Shown here: positions 10,094-18,339 of the stretch, piece after piece
Layout of the letters: each line of letters starts with the position of its first letter
Numbering within the stretch: the stretch's first letter is position 1
NCBI RefSeq assembly: GCF_001858325.1
Contig: NZ_MBPP01000039.1
Span: 1-36,751 of the forward strand
DNA: 36,751 nt
Direction: 5' to 3'
DNA from: Marinobacter sp. AC-23
GTDB taxonomy: Bacteria > Pseudomonadota > Gammaproteobacteria > Pseudomonadales > Oleiphilaceae
Made by a program: the position numbers and the translations under genes
The notes under the pieces: generated by a model
Databases searched by the model: none
What the model was told of the DNA's origin: nothing
The model's input: only the letters and a program-made list of their open reading frames with translations

Positions 10094-11560
10094 TTGCACT
10101 ACCAGTCAGCCCACGAGCTTCTAACACAGCTTGAAGCTGGCACGCTGAGCAGTGAAGCGCTGGTGACGGCTTTACTCGCAAGAATCCGCGAACACAACCC
10201 AGCAGTAAACGCCATTGTTACCCTCGATGAAGCCCGCGCACTCGAGCAAGCACGGGAAGCCGACCAGAAGCGTGCTTCCGGCGCAGTAACTGGCCCCTTG
10301 CACGGCCTGCCCCTCACCGTGAAAGACACCTGGGAAGTGGCCGGAATCACGTGCACCGCCGGTGCCCGAGCCTTGCGAGACCACAAACCTGAACGTCATG
10401 CAGATGTGGTGCAACGGCTGGAAGACGCCGGTGCCATTATTCTCGGCAAAACCAATGTTCCTGTGTACGCCACCGACCTGCAAAGCTATAACAAACTGTT
10501 TGGCGTAACCAACAACCCCTATAGTGCCGACCATACCCCGGGAGGATCTTCCGGTGGCGCAGCTGCAGCTTTAGCAGCGGGCATGACGCCGCTGGAGATG
10601 GGCAGTGATCTGGCAGGCTCGGTGCGTATTCCTGCACATTTTTGCGGGGTTTTCGGGCATAAACCCTCACGAACCCTGGTGTCTTTTCGCGGGCACATTC
10701 CCGGGCCTCCAGGTACACAATCGCAACCAGATTTAGCGGAAGGCGGCCCCCTGGCCCGGAACGCTCGAGATCTGGAGCTATTACTGAAGGTTGTTGCCGG
10801 GCCAAAACCGGTTGACAGCCGGTGCTGGCAACTGACTATGGCGCCCTCAAGGCTGGAAACCCTGAAGCAGGCACGGGTGGGGCTGTGGCTGGAGGACCCC
10901 CTGTGCCCGGTGGAACAAGAACTGACCGACGGCTACCGCAAGCTGGGCAAGCAACTCGAGGACCAAGGGGCGCTCGTATCTGAAGCCAAGCACCCGCTTT
11001 TGGGCCTTAAACACATATTACCTGCCTATTTCAATCTACTGGGCAGCCTGCTGAGCACATCCCTCAAGCCTGCCCAGCGTCGCCAGTTGAAATGGATCGC
11101 ACGGCTGGAAAAATGGCTTACCTTCTTTGGCCCCATGACGCCATTCATTGGCGAGTATGGCCGCGGCGCCAATCAGCCGGCCTACCAGTGGATGGCCATG
11201 AGCGAGATGCGGGAAAAGATGCGGGCAGAGATCGAGACCCTGTTTCAGGATGTGGACGTACTGCTAACCCCGATCACCCCCACAGCTGCGATCCGGCACG
11301 ACCATTCGCAGCCTGTGTTCAAACGGCGCATCACAGTAGATGGGCAATCCCGCGCCTACATGGATCAGTTCTGCTGGATTGCTTTTGCCACCCTGCTCGG
11401 TTTACCGGCCACCTCCGTTCCCATCGGGCGTACCAAGGAAGGGCTTCCGTTTAACGTACAGGTTATCGGCGCACCTGGGATGGATCTGACCACCATTGGC
11501 TTTGCCCGATTGCTTGAAGATGCTGGTTTGGCAGGGTTTCAGATTCCAAACGGATTCTGA
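10094..11560 (+). CDS. Amidase, amidase-signature family
   Basis: Amidase-signature hydrolase that breaks a carboxamide bond; the substrate cannot be read from sequence. The Ser-cisSer-Lys triad is visible: Lys77 in LPLTVKDTW, Ser152 in TPGGSSGGAAAAL and Ser176 in GSDLAGSVRIP. The spacings (75 and 24) equal those of fatty acid amide hydrolase. There is no signal peptide, so it is probably cytoplasmic. The in-frame start is a TTG at 10094 (488 residues). An ATG at 10086 lies one frame away and would be in frame if one T were missing in the TTT at 10093-10095, giving MDLLHYQSAHELL. I suspect that is the true start. The gene lies 61 bases (or 53) after the voltage-sensor-like gene on the same strand. 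Confidence 0.88.
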   Translation: MHYQSAHELLTQLEAGTLSSEALVTALLARIREHNPAVNAIVTLDEARALEQAREADQKRASGAVTGPLHGLPLTVKDTWEVAGITCTAGARALRDHKPERHADVVQRLEDAGAIILGKTNVPVYATDLQSYNKLFGVTNNPYSADHTPGGSSGGAAAALAAGMTPLEMGSDLAGSVRIPAHFCGVFGHKPSRTLVSFRGHIPGPPGTQSQPDLAEGGPLARNARDLELLLKVVAGPKPVDSRCWQLTMAPSRLETLKQARVGLWLEDPLCPVEQELTDGYRKLGKQLEDQGALVSEAKHPLLGLKHILPAYFNLLGSLLSTSLKPAQRRQLKWIARLEKWLTFFGPMTPFIGEYGRGANQPAYQWMAMSEMREKMRAEIETLFQDVDVLLTPITPTAAIRHDHSQPVFKRRITVDGQSRAYMDQFCWIAFATLLGLPATSVPIGRTKEGLPFNVQVIGAPGMDLTTIGFARLLEDAGLAGFQIPNGF

Positions 11561-11565
11561 AACCC
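11534..11565. terminator. Inverted repeat over the amidase stop codon
   Basis: Arms of 14 bases (11534-11547 and 11552-11565) pair with one mismatch around a 4-base loop and include the amidase stop. There is no T tract, so termination is possible but unproven. Confidence 0.4.
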
Positions 11566-11614
11566 TGGCCATATCCATCCTGAAACTCAACTGGTACAGC
11601 CACGAACCGGACTA

Positions 11615-11642
11615 AGCCGTCAGAAGTACCCCTCTGACGCCT
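11615..11642. terminator. Hairpin between convergent genes
   Basis: AGCCGTCAGA and TCTGACGCCT-type arms (11615-11624 and 11633-11642) pair with one mismatch around an 8-base loop. It lies between the amidase and the small gene on the minus strand. It is a weak terminator candidate without a clear T tract. Confidence 0.4.
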
Positions 11643-11860
11643 TACTCATTTTTTGAAATGTAAGACTGATAAACCACAAGCGAAGCGTTCAGACTGTCTC
11701 GATAGGCTGCGCCGTACTGATTACCGCCCGATTCCGCCTCGCGAATAGCAGCGGTGTATTGCCCGAACCCCTGCTGTGCAAACGCTAAAGCAGCGGGCAC
11801 GCCGTCCCTCCCGGCTACAAAAGCGAGGCGTTCCCACTCTCTGGTTTCTGCGTCTCTCAT
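11642..11860 (-). CDS. Small conserved-looking protein downstream of cysI
   Basis: A 72-residue protein I do not recognise. It is soluble, rich in Ala, Gly and Glu, with helix-prone segments (REWERLAFVAGRDGVPAALA, then QGFGQYTAAIREAE) and an Asn/Tyr/Ser-rich end (YQSYISKNE). There is no signal peptide or membrane segment. It starts 24 bases after the cysI stop, and an AGGAG stands 4 bases before its ATG (AAGGAGCATTATG), so it is probably translated as the last gene of the cysJ-cysI operon. Position suggests a link to sulfite reduction or a housekeeping role, but nothing in the sequence shows which. The coding call rests on the ribosome site and operon position. Confidence 0.6.
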   Translation of the reverse strand: MRDAETREWERLAFVAGRDGVPAALAFAQQGFGQYTAAIREAESGGNQYGAAYRDSLNASLVVYQSYISKNE

Positions 11861-11884
11861 AATGCTCCTTGAGCGCAGCCCGGT

Positions 11885-13582
11885 TCATTTCAACGATTGG
11901 TGCAACATAGCCGGCGTGCGCTCTTGTTCCACGATACCAACTCTCACCAGAAAATCACCAAATCGCTCCTGGGCTTTTCGTTCCTGCTGGTATGCGCGGA
12001 ACAGGGGCTGCAGCTCACTCAAAATTGTGTCCGTATCTATATTCTCCCGGTACAGCCTGTTCATGCGCTGGCCGGAGAAATCGGCACCCAAGTAAAGATT
12101 GTACTTGCCAGGCGCCTTGCCGGTCAGCGCAATCTCGCCCAAATACGGGCGGGCGCAGCCATTGGGGCAACCGGTAATACGCAAGTTAATCGCATCTGGC
12201 TCCAGCCCCTCTTCCGCCATAGTCTGTTCTACGCGGGTCACAAACTCGGGCAAAAAACGCTCAGCTTCTGCCATGGCCAGGCCACAGGTTGGAAACGCAA
12301 CACAGGCCATGGAGTTCTGGCGCAGCGGTGAACTGCGGTTTCCAGCATCCAGTTTGTATTCCTCTACGATGGCATCCACCGCCGCTTTCTTCTCAGGCAA
12401 TACGTTTGCGATAACCAGGTTTTGATTGCAGGTAATGCGAAAACTGCCGGCGTGTATTTCCGCGATTTTACGCAGCGCCGTTCTCAGCAACCCGTTTTCG
12501 GTATCTGCTACCCGGCCGGTGGGAATGAGCAGCGTAAGGTGCTGGTTGCCATCCTCACCTTCAACCCAGCCAAACCTGTCGCCATTGCGGCTCAAGCTGA
12601 AAGAGCGCGGTCGCTCAAAGGCTTGTCCGTGATATTCCGCAAAGCGCTCCTGGAACCAGTCCATGCCATGGTCATCAATGGTGTACTTGAAGCGGGCATG
12701 GGCGCGATTGGTGCGATCGCCAAAATCCCGCTGAATGGCACAAATAGCTTCGCAGGCATCTACGATCTGCCCTTTCGGTACATAACCCGCCATGGTGGCC
12801 AGGCGTGGATAGGTAGCCGGATCACCGTAGGTCAGCCCCATTCCGCCGCCAACCACCACGTTAAATCCTAGAATCTCGCCCTCTTCGACAATGGCAATCA
12901 GGCCAATATCGTTAGCAAACACGTCGCAATCGTTTTCCGGAGGAACCGCCAGAGCAATCTTGAACTTGCGCGGCAGGTACTTGTGCCCATAAAAAGGCTC
13001 TTCTTCCTCACCCAGTTTTTCGACGCATTCCTCCCCCAGCCAAATCTCCGCATAGGCCGCCGACCGCCAGCGCAAACGCTCGCTGATCGCCAGGGACAAC
13101 TCATGAATCTCGCCATGCAACTGTGATTGGTGCGGATTCACGTTGCTGATCACGTTACGGTTCACATCACCACAGGCACCGCGGCTGTCCAGGCCCAGCG
13201 CATGTATTTTTTGCATAAACGGCTGCATCTGTTCCTTGAATACGCCATGGAACTGGAATGTCTGGCGGGTGGTCAGGCGCAGGGTGGAATCGGCACACTC
13301 ATCGGCAATCTTATCTAACCCCAACCACTGGTCTGTGGTCAGCACCCCGCCCGGCAAACGCAGGCGCACCATAAACTGATACAAAGGCTCAAGCTTTTGG
13401 CGCCGGCGCTCATCCCGCACTTCCCGGTCATCCTGTTGATAGGAGCCGTGGAACTTGGTCAGTTTGGTGTCGTCCTCTGGCAAGGCGCCAGTGGTGCGGT
13501 CCGCCAGCCCTTCCAGAATGGTTCCGCGAAGGTAGTTGCTCTCACGCTTGATTACTTCGGCTTCAGGCAATTTTTCACTCAT
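11885..13582 (-). CDS. cysI: Sulfite reductase (NADPH) hemoprotein beta subunit
   Basis: Siroheme and 4Fe-4S subunit that reduces sulfite to sulfide in assimilatory cysteine synthesis, in the cytoplasm with CysJ. The length, 565 residues, is typical (E. coli about 570). The cluster/siroheme cysteines are visible as MACVAFPTCGLAMAE (C-x5-C) and ITGCPNGCARP (C-x3-C) in the C-terminal third. The N-terminal half carries the typical TTRQTFQFHG and GDVNRNVISN motifs. The ATG shares its first base region with the cysJ stop (TGATG), so translation is coupled. There is no cysH or cysG in the window. The identification is secure. Confidence 0.96.
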   Translation of the reverse strand: MSEKLPEAEVIKRESNYLRGTILEGLADRTTGALPEDDTKLTKFHGSYQQDDREVRDERRRQKLEPLYQFMVRLRLPGGVLTTDQWLGLDKIADECADSTLRLTTRQTFQFHGVFKEQMQPFMQKIHALGLDSRGACGDVNRNVISNVNPHQSQLHGEIHELSLAISERLRWRSAAYAEIWLGEECVEKLGEEEEPFYGHKYLPRKFKIALAVPPENDCDVFANDIGLIAIVEEGEILGFNVVVGGGMGLTYGDPATYPRLATMAGYVPKGQIVDACEAICAIQRDFGDRTNRAHARFKYTIDDHGMDWFQERFAEYHGQAFERPRSFSLSRNGDRFGWVEGEDGNQHLTLLIPTGRVADTENGLLRTALRKIAEIHAGSFRITCNQNLVIANVLPEKKAAVDAIVEEYKLDAGNRSSPLRQNSMACVAFPTCGLAMAEAERFLPEFVTRVEQTMAEEGLEPDAINLRITGCPNGCARPYLGEIALTGKAPGKYNLYLGADFSGQRMNRLYRENIDTDTILSELQPLFRAYQQERKAQERFGDFLVRVGIVEQERTPAMLHQSLK

Positions 13583-15384
13583 CAGTACACATCCCGCTGG
13601 TAACGTTTATCCCGGTTTAGCTGGCGCAGGTAATCCTCGGCCTGCTCCGGATTCAGCCCACCCTGCTCGCTGGCAATTTCCAGTAACGCCTGGTGCACAT
13701 CCGGTGCCATTTTGTCGGCATCGCCACATACATACAGGCTGGCGCCCCGTTGCAGCCAAGCCCATACCTCGACGCTGCTCTCCTTCAGGCAGTGCTGCAC
13801 ATAGCGTTTGTCTGCCTGATCCCGGGAGAACGCCACATCCAGCCGAGTCAGCAAACCTTCACGGCGCCATTTAAGCCACTCCGACTGATAAAGGAAATCA
13901 CTACGGAAGCGCCGGTCACCAAAGAACAGCCAGTTTTCCCCTTCGGCCTCCCGCTCTTCCCGCTCCTGCAAAAAGGCACGGAATGGCGCAACACCGGTGC
14001 CCGGGCCAATCATGATCACCGGCTCGTTGTCATTCGGTAGAGCAAACTTCTTGTTCGGATCTATGTAAACCCGCACCTGATCGCCTTCACTCATCCGATC
14101 AGACAACCAGGCGGATGCGACCCCCCCTCGATCCCGGCCATGGCTGGCATAACGCACTGCGGCCACGGTTATATGCACTTCGTCGTCCACCGCTGCCTGG
14201 CTGGAACTGATTGAGTAAAGCCTTGGGGGCAGTTTACGCAGCAGGTTCACCAGTTCCTGCGGTGCCAGTGTTGCAATCGGCCAGGCCTGAATCAGGTCCA
14301 GAAGATCACGCCCTTCAGTCCAGGCTCTGAGCTCCGTGCTGTCTGCCACCAAAGCTTTAAAAGCATCATCATCAACCAACTCCGCCCAATGCTTCATCAG
14401 CGGCGGTGTAAGCAGTGTAATTTCACGGTAGAAGGCCAAGGCCTCCCGCAATGAAATATCGCGCTCGTCTACAGAGACAACCTGCTCGCCGTCAAATTCC
14501 AGCGCAGCCAGCAATTCGCCAACCAAAGCCGAACTGTTTTCCGGGTACACGCCCACCGCATCCCCGGGCTTATAAACCAGCCCCGAGTCTTCAAGTGACA
14601 GCTCGATGTGCCGCACCTCTTTGTCAGAGCCCCGCCCGCTAAGCACTTGATTGGTAAGGATAACCGCCGCATACGGGTTTTTTCGGCTAAAGACCGACGT
14701 TGGTGCTTGCTCTGCCGCTACCGAGTTGGCAGCCGCTGGCTGGCTGGCGCCGGCTTCGCTGGCAATCGTCTCCAACACCCGGTTAATCCATTCTTCGGCC
14801 AGGTCTTCGTAATCCACATCGCAATCTACCCGTTCAGCCAATGCCGTTGCCCCTAACGAGGCAAGCTTGCTGTCAAAATCCTGACCGGTCTTGCAGAACT
14901 GCTCATAACTGGAATCACCCAACGACAACACGCTGTAGCGCAGCCCGTCGAGCTTGGGGGCTTTTTTGCCATACAGGAATTCATGGAAATCCAGCGCATT
15001 GTCCGGTGGGTCGCCCTCCCCGTGAGTAGACGCCAACACCGCAAGGTACTGCTCTTTCTTCAACTGTTTGGGCTTGTAGTCCGCCATATCCACCACCTTG
15101 GCAGACACGCCTTTATCGGCAGCACGAGCAGCTAGCTGCTGCGCCAGCTCTTCAGCGTTACCGGTTTGTGAGCCGAATAAAACAGTCAGCTCAGGGGCTG
15201 AAGAAGCAGGCACATTAGCGGCAATAGCTGTGTGAGTGGTTGCGCTTGCAGAGCCACCTGAGCATTTGCCGGCAAGAAAACCTGCAAGCCAGAAAAGCTG
15301 TCCTTCGTCCATACCCGTAAGAAGGTCTGACAAACGCGCTTGCTGATCCCCGGAAAGAGGAGACGAGTTCAGATCTGTCGTCAT
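13582..15384 (-). CDS. cysJ: Sulfite reductase (NADPH) flavoprotein alpha subunit
   Basis: Diflavin reductase that passes electrons from NADPH through FAD and FMN to CysI. The 600 residues are typical. The flavodoxin-like FMN domain (about 65-210) opens with VLFGSQTGNAEELA and contains STHGEGDPPDNA. The FAD region has PPRLYSISSS and GGVASAWLSDR, and the NADPH region has IGPGTGVAPFRAFLQER. The C-terminus DKRYQRDVY resembles the aromatic tail of E. coli CysJ, which stacks on FAD. It is the first gene of the cysJ-cysI-small-gene unit and is divergent from the sulfide:quinone oxidoreductase gene, with a 314-base AT-rich intergenic region. The identification is secure. Confidence 0.96.
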   Translation of the reverse strand: MTTDLNSSPLSGDQQARLSDLLTGMDEGQLFWLAGFLAGKCSGGSASATTHTAIAANVPASSAPELTVLFGSQTGNAEELAQQLAARAADKGVSAKVVDMADYKPKQLKKEQYLAVLASTHGEGDPPDNALDFHEFLYGKKAPKLDGLRYSVLSLGDSSYEQFCKTGQDFDSKLASLGATALAERVDCDVDYEDLAEEWINRVLETIASEAGASQPAAANSVAAEQAPTSVFSRKNPYAAVILTNQVLSGRGSDKEVRHIELSLEDSGLVYKPGDAVGVYPENSSALVGELLAALEFDGEQVVSVDERDISLREALAFYREITLLTPPLMKHWAELVDDDAFKALVADSTELRAWTEGRDLLDLIQAWPIATLAPQELVNLLRKLPPRLYSISSSQAAVDDEVHITVAAVRYASHGRDRGGVASAWLSDRMSEGDQVRVYIDPNKKFALPNDNEPVIMIGPGTGVAPFRAFLQEREEREAEGENWLFFGDRRFRSDFLYQSEWLKWRREGLLTRLDVAFSRDQADKRYVQHCLKESSVEVWAWLQRGASLYVCGDADKMAPDVHQALLEIASEQGGLNPEQAEDYLRQLNRDKRYQRDVY

Positions 15385-15698
15385 TTTGGATGATCCGTGT
15401 GAACTGTAAATAAATGGCTGGCTTCAAGTACAGCTAAACGAAGCCTGTTCGCACTCTAAAAACCACAAGATGAACGATAAAATGAAATAGACAGGACAAA
15501 TAAATCGATATACTCGATATATATTCCAGGTAACTGATTTTAATGAATATTAAACATATTCCAAATAACTCTAAATGAAATGACCTTAATCATTTCAGGG
15601 AATAACCGGATTATTTTAAGCTAGCAGCACTAATATTCCACACCCAGGGAGCCCTCGAACATGCTTCCGCTGGACATGCTTTCACAAGGAGTACCGTA
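15385..15698. promoter_or_regulatory. Divergent promoter region between cysJ and sqr
   Basis: This 314-base gap is much more AT-rich than its neighbours. It holds a direct repeat TCGATATA-C-TCGATATA (15505-15521), an 8-base perfect inverted repeat (15576-15597, listed separately) and a possible 12-codon leader (15661-15699). I see no clear sigma-54 site (TGGC-N8-TGC) and no transfer RNA or riboswitch. It presumably contains the promoters of both flanking units. Confidence 0.55.
15576..15597. promoter_or_regulatory. Perfect inverted repeat, possible operator for sqr
   Basis: TGAAATGA (15576-15583) and TCATTTCA (15590-15597) form an 8-base perfect dyad with a 6-base spacer, about 100 bases before the sqr start. 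The size and symmetry fit a dimeric regulator site. The regulator is unknown. Confidence 0.45.
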
Positions 15699-15699
15699 A
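15661..15699 (+). CDS. Possible 12-residue leader peptide before sqr
   Basis: A short frame encodes MLPLDMLSQGVP, and its TAA overlaps the sqr ATG as TAATG. A GGGAG lies about 10 bases before its ATG. The overlap would couple translation to sqr, but a frame this short can arise by chance. Confidence 0.25.
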   Translation: MLPLDMLSQGVP

Positions 15700-16934
15700 T
15701 GCCCCAAAGCACCTCTACTCACACCCATCAGGTGGTCGTTATCGGCGCTGGCGCCGCAGGCACCAGTGTTGCAGCGTCCCTGCTCCGCCAGCGGCCCGGC
15801 CTGGATATAGCCATCGTTGAACCCAGCGATATTCATTATTATCAGCCGGCGTTCACGCTGGTAGGTGGCGGCGCTTATTCCCTGGCAAAAACGGCACGCC
15901 CCCAAGCCCACACTCTGCCTGAGGGTGCGCGCTGGATTCGAGCGGCCACGCAGGAGCTTCTGCCGGAACAAAACCGGATTGTGCTGGAAGACGGGCGAGA
16001 GATTGGCTACGACACCCTGGTGGTCACGCCGGGCCTGAAACTGAACTGGGATAAAATAGAAGGCTTACGGGAGACTCTGGGCCGTAACGGTGTTTGCAGC
16101 AACTACGACCCATCATTAGCGGAATACACGTGGCAGTGCATTAGAAAGTTCCAGGGCGGGAAAGCCTTTTTCACGCAACCCCCCGCGCCCATCAAGTGCG
16201 CCGGCGCGCCCCAGAAAATAGCCTATCTGGCGGCAGATTATTTCCGCAAGAAACAGATATCCAGCCAGTGTGAACTCAGGTTTTACGCCGCCGGTGGCGC
16301 GCTGTTCAGTGTTCCGGATTTTGTTCCCTACCTGGAGAAAGTTGCTCGTGGGTACAATATTGGCCTGCTTATGAACCACAACCTGGTTGCGGTTAACGGC
16401 GACAAAAAAGAAGCCACGTTCCGTTTCACAGACAGTGATGGCGAAATCCAGGAAATAACCGAATCCTTTGACTTATTGCACGTAACGCCACCGCAGTGTG
16501 CACCTGATTTTGTGAAGAATAGCCCTCTGGCCAATGCCGATGGCTGGGTAGATGTTGATCAGCACACACTGCAACACGTGCGCTTTCCCAACGTGTTCAG
16601 TCTGGGTGACAGCAGCTCCCTGCCTACCTCAAAAACCGCTGCAGCGGTTCGCAAACAATCTCCTGTGGCGGCGGCCAACATTCTGGCTCAACTCGCTAAT
16701 GGGCAGCTGAAGGCAAGTTACGACGGCTACACCTCCTGCCCCATCGTGACAGGCTATGGCAAAGTGATGCTTGCGGAGTTTGTGTATGGCGGTAAGGTAA
16801 CGCCCACACTGCCGCTAAGCCCGTTTAAAGAATCTGCATTTTACTGGCAGGTTAAGAAACGCGCCCTGCCTCCCTTCTACTTTGATTACATGCTCAAAGG
16901 CCGTGAGGGCGATATCGCCCACAAAGTGCGCTAG
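15699..16934 (+). CDS. sqr: Sulfide:quinone oxidoreductase, type II-like
   Basis: Membrane-associated flavoprotein that oxidises sulfide to sulfane sulfur and passes electrons to quinone, 411 residues. The N-terminal FAD fold is VVVIGAGAAGTSVAASL (about residues 12-28), followed by YYQPAFTLVGGG, typical of the family. The two redox cysteines are visible as IKCAGAPQKIAYL and YTSCPIVTGYGK. The former motif resembles the SQR class that includes mitochondrial SQOR. The second FAD contact is NVFSLGDSSSLPTSKTAAAVRKQ. An AAGGAG lies 8 bases before the ATG. Divergent placement from cysJI suggests coordination of sulfide production and removal. No persulfide dioxygenase or rhodanese follows. Flavocytochrome c subunits are less likely alternatives. 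Confidence 0.88.
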   Translation: MPQSTSTHTHQVVVIGAGAAGTSVAASLLRQRPGLDIAIVEPSDIHYYQPAFTLVGGGAYSLAKTARPQAHTLPEGARWIRAATQELLPEQNRIVLEDGREIGYDTLVVTPGLKLNWDKIEGLRETLGRNGVCSNYDPSLAEYTWQCIRKFQGGKAFFTQPPAPIKCAGAPQKIAYLAADYFRKKQISSQCELRFYAAGGALFSVPDFVPYLEKVARGYNIGLLMNHNLVAVNGDKKEATFRFTDSDGEIQEITESFDLLHVTPPQCAPDFVKNSPLANADGWVDVDQHTLQHVRFPNVFSLGDSSSLPTSKTAAAVRKQSPVAAANILAQLANGQLKASYDGYTSCPIVTGYGKVMLAEFVYGGKVTPTLPLSPFKESAFYWQVKKRALPPFYFDYMLKGREGDIAHKVR

Positions 16935-17076
16935 AAGCCCGGCGTGGGGATAACAACTCGAAACAGTTGAATGACGATCCAACAGGCACGCTAATCCTGG
17001 AATCCTTTTTCTTGCAAATCGGGAATGAATGAACCACTAATGACCACAGGTTTCCGGAACAGCGAGCACTCTACCC

Positions 17077-18279
17077 ATGGATTATCGTACCTACCGCGAA
17101 AAACTGCAGAGTAAGTTTCCTGAACCCATACTGGCGTTCGAGCCGGATGAATACGAGGCACGATTGGCATCGGTTCGTCAGGAAATGACTGAAGCCGGGC
17201 TTGACCTGCTACTTCTAACCGAGGCCGGTGAGCTGTGTTACCTCACTGGTTATACGACGTTCGAGGTCTCAGTTCAGTGCGTGCTTCTGGTCGCAGCCGA
17301 TCGAACCGTCTTGTTCGTACCTGCCATCGAAATGGGACCCGCTGTATACCTGAGCCGGGTAGACGAGGTTATTGGCTACCCATGGCAAGCTCCCGAGGCG
17401 GTAGCAGGCGACTTAGCTACTCAAATACGCAACACAGCAGGCGTTTCTGCGCCACAGATCGGCTTCAATCCGTGGACTGGCTCGTTTCGGCCGGGACTGC
17501 TTTCGGCACTCCAAAGCAAATTGAGCGCAGCCACGTTTATCGATTTTGGTGGATTGATTGATCGTGTTCGCCTGGTTAAATCCCCCGCCGAGCTGGTTTA
17601 TCTTGCCGAAAGTGCAGCTATCTCCGGTGCGGGACTGGACGCGGCGGCTGCGGTGACACGAGTGGGTGTGATCGACCATGAAATTGCCCGGGCCGGAGCC
17701 AGCTCTATGCTAGGCGCTGGCAGCGAATTCATGAGCATGCAACCGATCGTGACGACGGGCGTGCGCAGCGGCATCATTCACACCAATCATGGGGGTCACA
17801 AGGTTGCACCTGGTGATGTGGTGTTCACCGAATTCGGCGCGGTTCGCCGTCGCTACACGGCACCAATGATGCGAACTGCTGTAGTGGGCCAGGCCTCAGC
17901 CGAAATTCTTGAGTTCCATAGGATCTGCCTTGAAGTCCTCGAAGCGGTAATGTCAGCCGCACGAGCAGGTTCAAGTTTCGCCTCCGCAGCCCGCGCTGGC
18001 GAAGCCGCACTTGCGCCGATCATCGATCGTGCCTTTTTCTCCGGTGTATATGGCTATCCGGTTGGCGCAACGTTTCCGCCATCCTGGGTCGCGGGCTCGA
18101 TGTTCATAACCACCGACAACGAAGAAATTCTGAAAGAAAACATGGTGTTTCATCTGCCGATCTGTTTACGCAAGCCAGGAGAATTTGGTGTCGGCTTCAG
18201 TGAAACAGTGCGTATTACAGCAACGGGTGCCGAACGGATAACCACCAATACGCTGGCTCTCAAAGAAATTTCTTTGTAG
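17077..18279 (+). CDS. M24-fold hydrolase, DoeA/EutD or creatinase-like
   Basis: A 400-residue protein with the two-part plan of M24 enzymes: an N-terminal creatinase-like domain (about 1-165, with YLTGYTTFE) and a pita-bread domain (about 175-400). The usual five metal ligands (D, D, H, E, E) are mostly absent. The segment that should read D-x-T-R-T is APMMRT, the usual GHGIG is GYPVGATFPPSW, and E-P-G is HLPICL; the final Glu survives in GFSETVRITATG. From memory this pattern resembles the ectoine hydrolase DoeA/EutD and creatinase branches, which act on small C-N compounds, rather than Xaa-Pro peptidases. No DoeB-type deacetylase lies nearby, so ectoine use is not shown. It probably stands alone, and its 3-prime end faces the exporter cluster across a hairpin. 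Confidence 0.75.
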   Translation: MDYRTYREKLQSKFPEPILAFEPDEYEARLASVRQEMTEAGLDLLLLTEAGELCYLTGYTTFEVSVQCVLLVAADRTVLFVPAIEMGPAVYLSRVDEVIGYPWQAPEAVAGDLATQIRNTAGVSAPQIGFNPWTGSFRPGLLSALQSKLSAATFIDFGGLIDRVRLVKSPAELVYLAESAAISGAGLDAAAAVTRVGVIDHEIARAGASSMLGAGSEFMSMQPIVTTGVRSGIIHTNHGGHKVAPGDVVFTEFGAVRRRYTAPMMRTAVVGQASAEILEFHRICLEVLEAVMSAARAGSSFASAARAGEAALAPIIDRAFFSGVYGYPVGATFPPSWVAGSMFITTDNEEILKENMVFHLPICLRKPGEFGVGFSETVRITATGAERITTNTLALKEISL

Positions 18280-18296
18280 CAACAGGAAAGCTGAAA

Positions 18297-18339
18297 GCAG
18301 GAAAGGCAGACCAGCAAGCTACTGGACTGCCTTTCCTGC
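18297..18339. terminator. Bidirectional hairpin terminator, copy 1 of a repeated element
   Basis: Arms GCAGGAAAGGCAG (18297-18309) and CTGCCTTTCCTGC (18327-18339) pair perfectly. After one mismatch the stem continues CCAG/CTGG, closing a 7-base loop. It lies between the convergent M24 gene and the outer-membrane factor gene and overlaps the latter's stop. The central 33 bases (18302-18334) match the terminator after the initiator tRNA gene (33611-33643) at 28 of 33 positions. Confidence 0.75.

Noticed and set aside
15600..15698. Sigma-54 promoter for sqr
   Set aside because: I looked for TGGC-N8-TGC because some sqr genes are controlled by sigma-54 activators, but found no convincing match.
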